From positions 3,782,001 through 3,846,000 of the forward strand of contig NZ_LR594671.1 in assembly GCF_901827185.1 (NCBI RefSeq): DNA of 64,000 nucleotides, given 5' to 3'. Each line of letters starts with the position of its first letter. Positions within the stretch are counted from its first letter, which is position 1. The stretch is from Variovorax sp. PBL-E5 (GTDB lineage: Bacteria > Pseudomonadota > Gammaproteobacteria > Burkholderiales > Burkholderiaceae_C). Below are positions 49,398 to 58,287 of the stretch, one piece after another. Made by a program: the position numbers and the translations under genes. The notes below the pieces were generated by a model. It made no database searches, had not been told where the DNA came from, and worked only from the letters and a program-made list of their open reading frames with translations.

Positions 49398-49712
49398 CTA
49401 CGACAGGGAGAGCTCGCGCATGAGGTTGCTGCGCACCCATGTGAACGCGCCGGACTGGACATTGTTCGCTTGCCAGCGCCGGAATTCGGGATCGGCTGAC
49501 AACGGATCCGTGACCTTGGCGTACTCCGTCGCGTTCTCGAACTGCAGGGTCAGAACATAGTTGCCCAGTTCGCCTGCGGCCACGCTCCACAGCTGCGGGT
49601 TGAGCGCACCATGCTTCTTCCAGAGCGCCGCGCCCACCTTCACGGCTTCGATGACGGCCCCGAGATCGGCACCGGGGTTGGGTCGCAGGACATATCGCGC
49701 TTCGTAGGCCAT
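49398..49712 (-). CDS. Small dimeric alpha-beta-barrel-like protein
   Basis: A 104-residue protein, resembling antibiotic-monooxygenase/NIPSNAP-like small proteins: MAYEARYVLRPNPGADLGAV, then KVGAALWKKHGALNPQLWSV and the strand NYVLTLQFENATEYA, ending with a trp-rich helix. AAGGAG precedes ATG 49712. No metal or catalytic signature is visible. It stands alone between the LacI-type gene and a decayed region. Confidence 0.6.
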   Translation of the reverse strand: MAYEARYVLRPNPGADLGAVIEAVKVGAALWKKHGALNPQLWSVAAGELGNYVLTLQFENATEYAKVTDPLSADPEFRRWQANNVQSGAFTWVRSNLMRELSLS

Positions 49713-49831
49713 GGAAGTCTCCTTCGTCGCCGGCAGGCGCCCCCATTGGAGCACCTGAGCGCTGCTGGGGCAATCGACATTCGAAGCCGGCCGTGGAGAC
49801 ATGCCTGCGCGTCCCCGGTTGACGCGATCCT

Positions 49832-50700
49832 CTATTCAGGCTGCACGCCGGCCGCCTGTGCCACCTTGATCCAGTTGGGGATGTCGGCACGCAGGCGTGC
49901 CTCGAGTTGAGCCGGTGTCGATGACTGCAGTTGAACGCCGACGGCCGCGAACTGCTTCTGCAGATCCGGATCGGCCACCGCCTTGTTCACGGCTGCATTG
50001 AGTGCCTGCACGATGGAAGCCGGCGTCCCCGCAGGCACCAGCATGCATTGCCAGGTGGACATGGCGTAGCCAGGTACGCCTGCCTCGGCCACCGTGGGCA
50101 ACTGCGGCAGCAGCGGTGAACGATTGCCGCCGGTGACGGCGAGTGCGCGGACCCGGCCATCCTTCACGTAGGGATAGGCCGTGTTGATGGCATCGAGCAT
50201 GAAGTCGATCTGGCCGCCGAGCAGATCGACCATGGCGGGCGCCGTTCCCTTGTAGGGCACATGGACGGCGCTGGATCCCAGTTGCCGCAGCAGCACCTCC
50301 ACGGCCAGATGGGTGATGTTGCCCCTTCCGCCCGATCCGTAGCTCAGCTTGCCGGGATGGTCCTTCAGGTATTGCAGGAAGGAAGAGAGATCCGCGACCG
50401 GCAGGGAATTCCGCACCCGCAGGATCACGTTGATGTCCGCCGGCATGGTCACCGGCGCGAAGCCGGCCAGCGGGTCGTAGGGCAGCTTCCTGAACAGGGC
50501 CGGCATGATGGCCAGGCCCGAGGTCTGGTAGAGCACGGTGTAGCCATCCGGCGCTGCGCGGGCCACGTACTCGGTGCCGATATTGCCGCTCGCACCGACC
50601 CGGCTTTCCACGAACAGGGTCTGCCCCAGCGCCGTGCCGATGTGCGGCGCCAGTGTCCGCGCGACCTCGTCGGACGGCCGCCCGGCGCGTGCGGCAATGC
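49832..50700 (-). pseudogene. N-terminally truncated Bug/TTT solute-binding protein
   Basis: A tripartite-tricarboxylate receptor reading to a normal C-terminus (IPNWIKVAQAAGVQPE). Recognisable blocks are NITHLAVEVLLRQLG, VHVPYKGTAPAMVDLLGGQI and GTPASIVQALNAAVNKAVAD. The signal peptide and first strand are missing: upstream of GRPSDEVARTL near 50690 the frame runs into unrelated sequence ending at an enoyl-CoA hydratase remnant. The only initiation codon downstream is GTG 50611, within the fold. Without a signal it cannot reach the periplasm, so I treat it as a remnant. Confidence 0.75.
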
Positions 50701-50744
50701 TAGGAACGGGCGCGCTCCGGGTTGGGATGGAAAGTCGTGCCGGC

Positions 50745-51023
50745 TTACCGCTTCGGCCGGCTTCGCTGCAGCCCTTCCAGGGCTGTCTCGTGGTCCGCGG
50801 TGTGATGGGCCGGCGCCTGGAAGGCCGCCGACATCTCGAGCAGCGAGTCGAGGCGCAGGTGCGGCCCTTCGCGGATCAGGCGCTTGGTCATCCGCAGCGC
50901 GTGCGGCGGATTCGCTGCGATGCGCTGCGCCAGTTGGAGCGCCGTGTCCAGCAGGTCGGTGGGCGGCACGACGCGCGAAACGAGGCCCCACTTCAGCGCC
51001 TGCGCCGCATCGATCGCGCGCTG
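50745..51023 (-). pseudogene. Enoyl-CoA hydratase/isomerase C-terminal fragment
   Basis: About 90 codons of a crotonase-family C-terminus, IDAAQALKWGLVSRVVPPTD followed by AQRIAANPPHALRMTKRLI and ending QRSRPKR-stop at 50745. The frame begins directly after the stop codon of the Bug gene at 51025 with no start. The catalytic N-terminal two thirds are absent. It may once have belonged to the CoA-ester pathway encoded just upstream. Confidence 0.75.
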
Positions 51024-51024
51024 C

Positions 51025-52014
51025 CTATTCCGGTTCGATGCCTGCCTTCTTCACCAGCGCCGCATACTTGGTCATCTCGCTGCGGAATGACGCCTGAGCC
51101 TGCTCGGGCGTGCTGATGGCAATGGTGTTGCCCTGATGGGTCATCGCCTGCTTGACCGCCGGATCAGCGAAGGCAGCGACCACGGCATCGTGGGCCTTTG
51201 CAACGCCGGCAGGGCTCATGCCCTTGGGTCCGATGACCGCGAACCACGCGTCGACGATGAAGTTCGGCAGCCCTTGCTCGGCAAAGGTGGGGATGTCCGG
51301 CGCTGCGGGTGTGCGCTGTGCCGTCAGCATGCCGATCGCGCGCAGCGCACCGCTCTTGATGTGCGGCTGCACGCTGGGAAGTGCTGCGGTGCCGAAGTCG
51401 ACCTGCCCACCGATCAGTCCCGCCACCATCGGCCCGACGCCCTTGTAGGGGATGTGCTTGGCCGATACGCCCGCCTCCTCGAGGAACAGCTGCGTCGCCA
51501 GGTGCAGGATCGTGCCCGTGCCGCCCGAGGCGAAATTCAACTCGCCCGGCTTGCTCTTGAGCAATGCGATGAACTCCTTGCTGTTCCTGGCCGGGACCCG
51601 CGCCGGATTGACCACCAGCACCATCGGCGTGGCGCCGATGATCGCGATCGGCGTGAAGTCGCCCGGCATGTCGAAGGACAGCGACTTGATCACGCTCGGG
51701 AAGATCACGACGTTGTTCGACACGATCGACAAGGTGTTGCCATCCGGTGCCGAGCGCGCGAGGACCTGCAACCCGACCACGCCGCCGGCGCCGGGCTGGT
51801 TGTCGACGATCACCGAGGCGCCGAAGGCCTTGGAAAGCGCCGGCTGGGCCGCGCGCGTGATCGTGTCCACGCCCGAGCCGGCGGCATTGGGCAGGATGAA
51901 CCGGATCGTGCCCGCCTCCGCATGCGCAGCGAGTGCCCAGGGGCCGGCAACCAGCGCGGCGGCCGAAGCCGCCAGTGCCGACCGGCGTGAAATACGAAAG
52001 CTCGAAGTGCTCAT
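51025..52014 (-). CDS. Bug-family (TTT) solute-binding protein
   Basis: A 329-residue periplasmic receptor of the tripartite tricarboxylate transporter type, intact. The signal has SRRSALAASAAALVAG and an ALAAHA cleavage region near residue 31. Family blocks: IRFILPNAAGSGVDTITRAA, VDNQPGAGGVVGLQVLARSA and KHIPYKGVGPMVAGLIGGQV. Ligands are usually carboxylates. It is 20 bp after the CoA-transferase gene, suggesting capture of the acid that is activated to a CoA ester. The membrane subunits are not in the window. Confidence 0.92.
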   Translation of the reverse strand: MSTSSFRISRRSALAASAAALVAGPWALAAHAEAGTIRFILPNAAGSGVDTITRAAQPALSKAFGASVIVDNQPGAGGVVGLQVLARSAPDGNTLSIVSNNVVIFPSVIKSLSFDMPGDFTPIAIIGATPMVLVVNPARVPARNSKEFIALLKSKPGELNFASGGTGTILHLATQLFLEEAGVSAKHIPYKGVGPMVAGLIGGQVDFGTAALPSVQPHIKSGALRAIGMLTAQRTPAAPDIPTFAEQGLPNFIVDAWFAVIGPKGMSPAGVAKAHDAVVAAFADPAVKQAMTHQGNTIAISTPEQAQASFRSEMTKYAALVKKAGIEPE

Positions 52015-52034
52015 GTGTGTCTCCTTTTTTTTGA

Positions 52035-53237
52035 TCAGGCCACGATCTTGCGGCTGCGCAGGGCTTCGACCTCGGCGTCGCTGCAGCCCATTTGCTTCAA
52101 TAGCTCGGCGGTGTGCTCGCCCAGTCGCGGCGGGTCCATCCGAACACCGAGTCGGCGCCCCTCCAGCGTGATGGGAAACAAGGTCGTCTTGACCGTCTGA
52201 CCGGCCTTGGGTCCATCCGACAGGCGCATGTCCGCCAGTCCGCCGGTGGCGAGCAGGTGCTCGTCGTCATAGAGGTCCTCGGGCCTTCGAATGGGCGCGA
52301 ACGGCAGCCCGGCTTTCTCCATCAACTGCGCCAATTCGTCCGCACTGCGGTCGGCAATGCGCTCGGCGATGGTTTTCAGCAAGCGGGGCCGGTGCGCGAC
52401 CCGCTGGTTGTTGGTGGCAAGCTCCGGCTCGGCCTGGAGGTCGGCGAAGCCCAGTGCGTCGCAGAAGGTCAGCCACTGCGCATCGCTGACGGCAGCCAGG
52501 AAGATCTGCTCGCCGCCCTTGACGGTGAACACGTCGTAGACCGCCCACGGGTTGTCGCGTGCGGGCATCGGTGCCGGATGCTTGCCGGTCACCGCGAACT
52601 GCAGCATGTGCTGCCCCATCAGGAAGACGTTGTTCTCGTAGAGCGCCGACTGGATCTCCATGCCGCGGCCGGTGATGCCGCGCTGGATCAGCGCGCCCAG
52701 CACCGCGATCGCGCCGAACAGGCCGCCCATGATGTCGTTGACGCTGGTGCCGGCACGCAGCGGATCGCCGGGGCGGCCGGTCATGTAGGCCAGGCCGCCC
52801 ATCATCTGCACCACTTCGTCGAGCGCGGTGCGATGGTCATAGGGTCCGGGCAGGAAGCCTTTGTGGCTGGCGTAGATGATGCGTGGGTTGACCTTCGCCA
52901 GCGAGGCGTAGTCGAGGCCGTACTTGGCCATGGTGCCGGGCTTGAAGTTCTCGGCCACCACGTCGGCCGTGGCGGTCAGGCGCCGTGCGGTCTCGGCGCC
53001 CTCCTCGGTATGCAGGTCGATGCCGATGCTCTTCTTGTTGCGATTGAACATCGGGAAGAAACCCGCGCCCGCGCCGACCAGACGGCGGCTGTGGTCGCCG
53101 TTCACCGGCTCGATCTTGATGACCTCCGCACCGAGATCGGCCAGCACCATGCCGCAGGTCGGGCCCATCACCATGTGGGTGAATTCGACGACGCGCAAGC
53201 CCTCGAGGGGCTGAGCAACTTGAAGCGCATCGCTCAT
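52035..53237 (-). CDS. Class III CoA-transferase (CaiB/BaiF family)
   Basis: A 400-residue enzyme moving CoA between carboxylic acids. The family start LEGLRVVEFTHMVMGPTCGM is followed by the conserved LADLGAEVIKIEPVNGD; the catalytic-aspartate region is TSVNDIMGGLFGAIAVLGAL. ATG 53237 overlaps the lyase stop (ATGA). With the lyase it suggests activation and cleavage of a branched hydroxy-dicarboxylate such as citramalate- or HMG-type acids. Confidence 0.92.
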   Translation of the reverse strand: MSDALQVAQPLEGLRVVEFTHMVMGPTCGMVLADLGAEVIKIEPVNGDHSRRLVGAGAGFFPMFNRNKKSIGIDLHTEEGAETARRLTATADVVAENFKPGTMAKYGLDYASLAKVNPRIIYASHKGFLPGPYDHRTALDEVVQMMGGLAYMTGRPGDPLRAGTSVNDIMGGLFGAIAVLGALIQRGITGRGMEIQSALYENNVFLMGQHMLQFAVTGKHPAPMPARDNPWAVYDVFTVKGGEQIFLAAVSDAQWLTFCDALGFADLQAEPELATNNQRVAHRPRLLKTIAERIADRSADELAQLMEKAGLPFAPIRRPEDLYDDEHLLATGGLADMRLSDGPKAGQTVKTTLFPITLEGRRLGVRMDPPRLGEHTAELLKQMGCSDAEVEALRSRKIVA

Positions 53238-54199
53238 CGGGCGAGCTCCTGCTTCATGGTCTTGGGAAGTCCGGCGCGCCAGAGCGTGCCGTGCAGCGTC
53301 TCGCCTTCGAGCCAGTGCGCGACCTTGGTCCGGAGCGCCAGCAGCGCATCGAAGTCCTGGCCGGTCTCGATGCCCATGCTGGCCAGCATGTAGGCCAGGT
53401 CCTCGGTCGAGACATTGCCGCTGGCGCCCGGCGCATGCGGGCAGCCGCCGATGCCGGCCATGCACGCATCGAAGCGGCTGATGCCGAGTTCGAGCGCGGC
53501 ATAGACATTGGCCATGCCGAGGCCGCGCGTGTCGTGGAAGTGCCCGCAATTGAGCTTGTCGCCGGCGATCGGCAGCACGGCCTCGAACAGCGAACGCACC
53601 ATGGCCGGATCGGCATAGCCGACCGTGTCGGCCAGACCGACAGCCTCGGCACCGGCGTCGATCACCGCTTCGACCAGGCGAAGCACTTCCGACGGCTCGA
53701 CCCGACCCTGCAGCGTGCAGCCGAAGGCGGTGCTGATGCCGACCTCGATGCGGGTGCGAGAGCCGCGTGCATCGCGCGCATCGCGGATGCGCGCGATGTC
53801 ATCGACCACCTCGTCGGGTGTCTTGTGCAGGTTGGCAAGGCTGTGTGCGTGGCTGGCCGACAGCGGCAGCAGCATGAGATCGGCCTCGCATGCCATGGCG
53901 CGCTCGGCCCCCTTGAGATTGGGCACGAGCACCGAAGCCTTGAGGCCCGGCAGCGTCTTGGCGAAGGCGACCAGTTCGGCGGTGTCGGCCAGTTGCGGCA
54001 GCAGCCGCGCAGGCACGAAGGAACCGACCTCGATCTCGCGCTGCCCCGCTTCATAGGCGTCGCGGATCCATTCGAGCTTGGCGGCCGTCGGCACCACGCG
54101 CGGGATGATCTGCAGGCCATCGCGCAAGCCGACCTCCCGGATCACGACCTGGCGCGGCAGGGTGGAGGAAGGCGTCATGGGTTGTGTGTCTCTTGTCAT
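53234..54199 (-). CDS. HMG-CoA lyase-like enzyme
   Basis: A 321-residue DRE-TIM metallolyase. Motifs: REVGLRDGLQ (metal aspartate and base), VEVGSFVP-like IEVGSFVPARLLPQL, HFHDTRGLGMANVYAAL (metal histidines) and GIGGCPHAPGASGNVSTEDL (catalytic cysteine). It cleaves 3-hydroxy-3-methylglutaryl-CoA or a related acyl-CoA to acetyl-CoA plus a keto acid. The start may be ATG 54199 or 54178; neither has a strong ribosome site. Divergent from the LysR gene. Confidence 0.9.
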   Translation of the reverse strand: MTRDTQPMTPSSTLPRQVVIREVGLRDGLQIIPRVVPTAAKLEWIRDAYEAGQREIEVGSFVPARLLPQLADTAELVAFAKTLPGLKASVLVPNLKGAERAMACEADLMLLPLSASHAHSLANLHKTPDEVVDDIARIRDARDARGSRTRIEVGISTAFGCTLQGRVEPSEVLRLVEAVIDAGAEAVGLADTVGYADPAMVRSLFEAVLPIAGDKLNCGHFHDTRGLGMANVYAALELGISRFDACMAGIGGCPHAPGASGNVSTEDLAYMLASMGIETGQDFDALLALRTKVAHWLEGETLHGTLWRAGLPKTMKQELAR

Positions 54200-54257
54200 T
54201 GCGTTAGCAGTCTAGAATTTCCAAACAGAGCCTGGTTGTCAATTTGAGAAGCTCTGA

Positions 54258-54272
54258 ATTCCCGATCGGAAT
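54258..54272. promoter_or_regulatory. Dyad ahead of the LysR/lyase divergent genes
   Basis: ATTCC-CGATC-GGAAT, a perfect dyad three bases before the TTG start of the LysR gene. Location suggests autoregulation by blocking initiation. Inferred. Confidence 0.4.
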
Positions 54273-54275
54273 ATC

Positions 54276-55202
54276 TTGCGCGACCTCGACCTCACTACGC
54301 TGCGCCTGTTCGTCGCGGTCTGCGAGACCGGCAACATGGCGCGCGCCGGCGAGCAGGCCCACATCGTCGGCTCTGCGATCAGCAAGCGGCTGGCGCAGCT
54401 CGAGGATCGACTGCGAACGCCGCTGCTGGTGCGCAAGCGCCATGGCGTCGTCCCGACGGCAGCGGGCCAGACCCTGCTGGAGCATGCGCGCGGCATGCTC
54501 GACGGCGCCGCACGCATCGAGCGCGACATGGAAAGCTACCTCACGGGCGCGCGCGGCCAGGTGCGGGTTCTCGCAAGCATCTCGACCATGGCCGGGCCGC
54601 TCGCCAACGACGTCGCGTCCTTCCTGAAAATGCCGGCGCACAGCACCATCCAGGTCGACCTCGAGGAGCGATTGAGTCCGGAGGTTGTCTCAGGCGTGCG
54701 CGATGGCCTGGCGTCGCTGGGCGTGTGCTGGGATGCCGTCGGTCTCGGGACGCTGCAGCATCGGCCCTACCGCAGCGATCATCTCTGTATCGTCGTGCCG
54801 CGCGGCCATCCGCTCGCCTCGCGAAAGGTGGTTCGCTTCGAAGAGACGCTCGGCTACGAGCATGTCGGCGTGCCCAGCAGCAGCACGCTGGAGGTCACGC
54901 TCCAGCGCGCCGCCGCGCTGTCGGGCCGCGTCTTGCTGCATCGCATCATCGTGGGCAATTTCGAGGCAGCACTGGGCGCGGTGCGCGCAGGCCTGGCCAT
55001 CGGCGTCATCTCCAGGGAAGTGGCCGACCGCCAAGGCGCATCGAACGGCTTGCGCGTCATCTCGCTGGCCGAGCCGTGGGCCGAGCGCCGTTTCGTTCTC
55101 TGCTTTCGCGACGCAGAGGGCCTGTCGGTGGCGGGCAAGCTGTTGTCGGAGTACCTGGGGACGCGCGCGAGCATCACTGCTTCGCCGGCACTGCGTAGGT
55201 GA
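54276..55202 (+). CDS. LysR-family regulator
   Basis: A 308-residue regulator with HTH in LRLFVAVCETGNMARAGEQA and AISKRLAQLEDRLRTPLLVR and a ligand domain (TGARGQVRVLASISTMAGPL). It starts at TTG 54276 (MRDLDLTTLRLF). Divergent from the lyase / CoA-transferase / Bug genes, which it probably activates. Its last 28 bp overlap the end of a decayed gene on the other strand. Confidence 0.92.
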   Translation: MRDLDLTTLRLFVAVCETGNMARAGEQAHIVGSAISKRLAQLEDRLRTPLLVRKRHGVVPTAAGQTLLEHARGMLDGAARIERDMESYLTGARGQVRVLASISTMAGPLANDVASFLKMPAHSTIQVDLEERLSPEVVSGVRDGLASLGVCWDAVGLGTLQHRPYRSDHLCIVVPRGHPLASRKVVRFEETLGYEHVGVPSSSTLEVTLQRAAALSGRVLLHRIIVGNFEAALGAVRAGLAIGVISREVADRQGASNGLRVISLAEPWAERRFVLCFRDAEGLSVAGKLLSEYLGTRASITASPALRR

Positions 55203-55520
55203 GTTCGGCAAATCCGGGCCCGACAAGCTTGGCCTCCTTGAGCTGCATGGGCGGCGACACAATGCGGCGGGGAAGCAGCGGCTTGCCGGAGGCCAGGGTG
55301 ACGGATCCGATTTGAACAATGCTCTCGTCGAGCAACCCGGCGTCATGGAATCGTTCTTGCCCCGCGCAGCCAGCGTCATTGCTTCGTGCACCGGCCTCAC
55401 GTCACCTCGGACGACGTGAATGGCCGCGGAAGGCAGGCCGGGAAGTTCGCGCTTGCTGAACACCCACGCTGGTTGCTGGTACGGCCATGCTGCGCCCTGC
55501 AAGCGGTGTAGCGGACGTTG
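55174..55520 (-). pseudogene. RibD C-terminal / dihydrofolate-reductase-like gene remnant
   Basis: The minus strand holds two out-of-frame pieces of one protein. The first reads WPYQQPAWVFSKRELPGLPS then VVRGDVRPVHEAMTLAARGK; the second, after a frame change near 55355, reads FHDAGLLDESIVQIGSVTLA, GKPLLPRRIVSPPMQLKEAK and ends AELTYAVPAKQ-stop at 55174. The glycine-rich cofactor block that normally joins them is missing. This matches the RibD_C/DHFR fold used by many small NADPH reductases. Start codon and N-terminus are not recognisable. The rest of 55203-55686 shows nothing else. Confidence 0.7.
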
Positions 55521-55686
55521 GCGAAGGACTGCTCCTGGACCCGATCCGATGCACAAGAGCGGAGCAATTCCACTCCACCATGTGGACATTTAGATGAATA
55601 CCCTGCAGGCCCCCCACGGCCTGTGACCTAGCATCCCGTCCACTGCCGCAGAACGCGCGGAGCATTGAACGCGACAGAACAACTCA

Positions 55687-57291
55687 ATGACCGATTTCTC
55701 GTCTTCCAGCGTGGGCGTCGCAGACTACGTCACCACCAGCGCGGGCGCCCTGCGGGTGTACCGTGCCGGCACCGGGCCTCAATTGGTGGTGTTGCCGGGG
55801 CTGGTGATGTCCGCGGCCGTCGCTGCCGATCTCGTGCACGCTGCATGTCAGGGCTGGCGCGTGACGGTAATCGAACTGCCGGGCATCGGCGGCTCGTCGG
55901 GCATCGCACCGCACAGCCCGGCACAACTCGCCGGCATTCTGGACGAAGCGCTGACCCTCCTGGGCATCGCGCAGGGCGCGCTGCTGGCGCTTGACCTCAG
56001 CGCGCCCATCGCGCTGGCACTGGCTGCACGGCGCCCTGGCCTGGGCACACCCTTGCTGCTGGACCGCGACAAGGCGGCGCAATGGCGGGTCCATCACAGC
56101 GGCCCTTCCTCGCTGGCGTTGCGCCATGACGGCGGGCACCTGCTGGCCCTGTGGTCCCATTTTCGCGACCGCGCCATGCTCGACCCGGCCGACCCGGCGC
56201 GCGCTGGCAAGACGGGTTCCCCCTTGCCGGACGATCATGCGCTGGACGCGGCGGTGGTCGCTGCGGCGGTGCGCCCGGACGCCTATGCCGCCCTCTGGGC
56301 TTGTTGCGCGGCGGGCTTCGCGGCAGTCGACGGTGATCGGGCGGCCATCGACGTGCGCGACATGCATGAGCTGAAGGACCGCCTCGCCCTTCTTGCCGGA
56401 TCACTGCCGCCGGCTTCGCATGCGGCGCCACCTCCGGCCGATGGCAACGCCATGCGCTACGGCTACGTGCAAACGCCCTCGGGCCGCGTCCACCTGCGCC
56501 GGACCGGCCGCGGTGGCCGGACGCTGCTGATGTTCCACTCCGCGCCCGGATCGGCCGCACCACTCGAACCCCTGATGCGGGGCCTCGCCGCCGGCCGTGA
56601 AGTCATTGCCTGCGACTATCTGGGCAACGGTGACTCCGGCAAGGCACAAGGCGACATCGACATTGCCGTGCTGGCGCGCCATGCCTTGGAGGTGATCGAC
56701 GCCCTCGGCCTGGACATCGTCGATCTGTTCGGCACCCACACCGGCGCGATGGTCGCGATGGAACTGGCGATCCAGAGGCCCGAGCGCATCGGCCGGATGG
56801 TGCTGGAGGCGCCGGTGCTGATCGATGCCGATTTCGCTGCGGACATCCTGCAGCATTACCTGCCGCCCATCACGCCCGATCGCTGGGGTACGCATCTGCT
56901 CAAGGCCTGGAACATGCGCCGCGACATGTTCCTGTTCTGGCCCTGGTACCGGCAACGGCGCGACGCGGCGCGCTCGCTGGGCCTGCCGCCTTTGCAAACC
57001 CTGCATGACTGGACCGTCGGCCTGCTCAAGAGCGGCACGACCTACCACCTGTCGTATCGGTCGGCCTTCGTCTATGACACGCGCGCACGTCTTGCGCTGT
57101 TGCCGCGTCCGGCCATGATCTGTGCGGGGCCTGCAGACATGCTGGTCGAAGGCTTGGCATTGGCCCGGCGACTTGCGCCTGAAGGCACCGTCGTCACCCC
57201 GATGCCGGCGACTGTCTGGTACCCCGGACAGTCCGACGAGGCCGTCGGCCGGACGATTGCCGCCTACGACGCCTTTCTGCGCCAGGCTTGA
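55687..57291 (+). CDS. Tandem alpha/beta-hydrolase protein with altered catalytic residues
   Basis: A 534-residue protein with two alpha/beta-hydrolase domains joined by a Pro/Ala linker near residue 240. Domain 1 (LVVLPGLVMSAAVAADLVHA) lacks a G-x-S-x-G elbow: that position reads ALDLSAPIAL. Domain 2 (LLMFHSAPGSAAPLEPLM) has GTHTGAM at the elbow, so the nucleophile position is histidine, and the usual C-terminal catalytic His region reads ATVWYPGQSDEAV. A normal esterase mechanism seems excluded. ATG 55687. No partner is obvious; it converges with an aldo/keto reductase gene. Confidence 0.8.
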   Translation: MTDFSSSSVGVADYVTTSAGALRVYRAGTGPQLVVLPGLVMSAAVAADLVHAACQGWRVTVIELPGIGGSSGIAPHSPAQLAGILDEALTLLGIAQGALLALDLSAPIALALAARRPGLGTPLLLDRDKAAQWRVHHSGPSSLALRHDGGHLLALWSHFRDRAMLDPADPARAGKTGSPLPDDHALDAAVVAAAVRPDAYAALWACCAAGFAAVDGDRAAIDVRDMHELKDRLALLAGSLPPASHAAPPPADGNAMRYGYVQTPSGRVHLRRTGRGGRTLLMFHSAPGSAAPLEPLMRGLAAGREVIACDYLGNGDSGKAQGDIDIAVLARHALEVIDALGLDIVDLFGTHTGAMVAMELAIQRPERIGRMVLEAPVLIDADFAADILQHYLPPITPDRWGTHLLKAWNMRRDMFLFWPWYRQRRDAARSLGLPPLQTLHDWTVGLLKSGTTYHLSYRSAFVYDTRARLALLPRPAMICAGPADMLVEGLALARRLAPEGTVVTPMPATVWYPGQSDEAVGRTIAAYDAFLRQA

Positions 57292-57321
57292 CCCGGCAAC
57301 GACCCATCCTGCGCAAGTAGA

Positions 57322-57341
57322 GCGGCGCTCTCAGGCGCCGC
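57322..57341. terminator. GC-rich hairpin between convergent genes
   Basis: GCGGCGC (57322-57328) pairs with GCGCCGC (57335-57341); the reductase stop codon lies in the loop. It may end both convergent transcripts; no T-run is present. Confidence 0.4.
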
Positions 57342-58212
57342 GCGAAACGGCCACGCGATTCAGCGCTTCGATCGCGTCGTCAGGCAGCTCGAGCTTCGCC
57401 GCCGCCAGGTTTTCGCGCAGATGCCCGATGGACGAGGTGCCGGGGATCAGCAGGATATTGGGAGCGCGGCGCAGGAGCCACGCGAGCGCCACCTGCATCG
57501 GCGTGGCACCAAGGCCTCGGGCTACATCGGAGAGACCGGAGGACTGAAGCGGGGTGAAGCCGCCGAGCGGAAAGAACGGCACGTAGGGAATGCCGTCGCG
57601 TGCCAGCTCGTCGATCAACGTGTCGTCGTGGCGATGCACGAGGTTGTAGTGGTTCTGGACGCAGACGATGCGGCAGATGGCGCTCCCCTCGGCGACCTGG
57701 GTCGGCGTCACGTTGCTCAGGCCGATATGGCGCACCAGACCGCGGCGCTGCAGCTCGGCCAGCGCCGCGAGCGGTGCCTCGATCGACCCCTCGGCCGGAC
57801 CGTGCGTGTCGAACATGACGCGCAGGTTCACGATGTCCAGCACGTCGAGGCCTAGGTTGCGCAGGTTGTCGTGAACCGCCTGTGCCAACTCATCAGGCGA
57901 GAACGCCGGCAGCCAGCCGCCGGTGTCGCTGCGCCGCGCGCCGACCTTGGTGACGATCACGAGGTCCTTCGAATAAGGCGCCAGTGCTTCGCGAATGATC
58001 TGATTGGTGACGTGCGGGCCGTAGAAGTCGCTGGTGTCGATGTGATCGACACCGCTTTCGACCGCTTCGCGCAGCACGGCCAGCGCCGCTTCGCGATCCC
58101 GGGGCGGCCCGAACACGCCGGGTCCGGCGAGCTGCATGGCGCCGTAGCCGAGCCGGTGGACGGTGCGGTCGCCGAGCGTGAAGGTGATGGTGTGGGTTTG
58201 AGTCTGGGACAT
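57331..58212 (-). CDS. pdxI: Aldo/keto reductase, YdbC/PdxI type (pyridoxal reductase)
   Basis: A 293-residue NADPH-dependent reductase. It has the close family fingerprint RLGYGAMQLAGPGVFGPPRD, HIDTSDFYGPHVTNQIIREA, LDVLDIVNLRVM and FFPLGGFTPLQSSGLSDVA, matching E. coli YdbC (PdxI) from memory, including the VVNLR-like block that replaces the usual catalytic histidine. It would reduce pyridoxal to pyridoxine in vitamin B6 salvage. Start ATG 58212 with GAGG. Divergent from a LysR gene. Confidence 0.85.
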   Translation of the reverse strand: MSQTQTHTITFTLGDRTVHRLGYGAMQLAGPGVFGPPRDREAALAVLREAVESGVDHIDTSDFYGPHVTNQIIREALAPYSKDLVIVTKVGARRSDTGGWLPAFSPDELAQAVHDNLRNLGLDVLDIVNLRVMFDTHGPAEGSIEAPLAALAELQRRGLVRHIGLSNVTPTQVAEGSAICRIVCVQNHYNLVHRHDDTLIDELARDGIPYVPFFPLGGFTPLQSSGLSDVARGLGATPMQVALAWLLRRAPNILLIPGTSSIGHLRENLAAAKLELPDDAIEALNRVAVSRGA

Positions 58213-58287
58213 GGGCCTCAGTCTAGGCAGCGAACCGCTGCTTGATAACCCACCATAATCGGCACAGGCTGTGCGGGATTCCAAACA

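Noticed and set aside
54690..55589. A 299-codon minus-strand frame
   Set aside because: Mostly antisense to the LysR gene; only its first part coincides with the RibD_C remnant, which is annotated separately.
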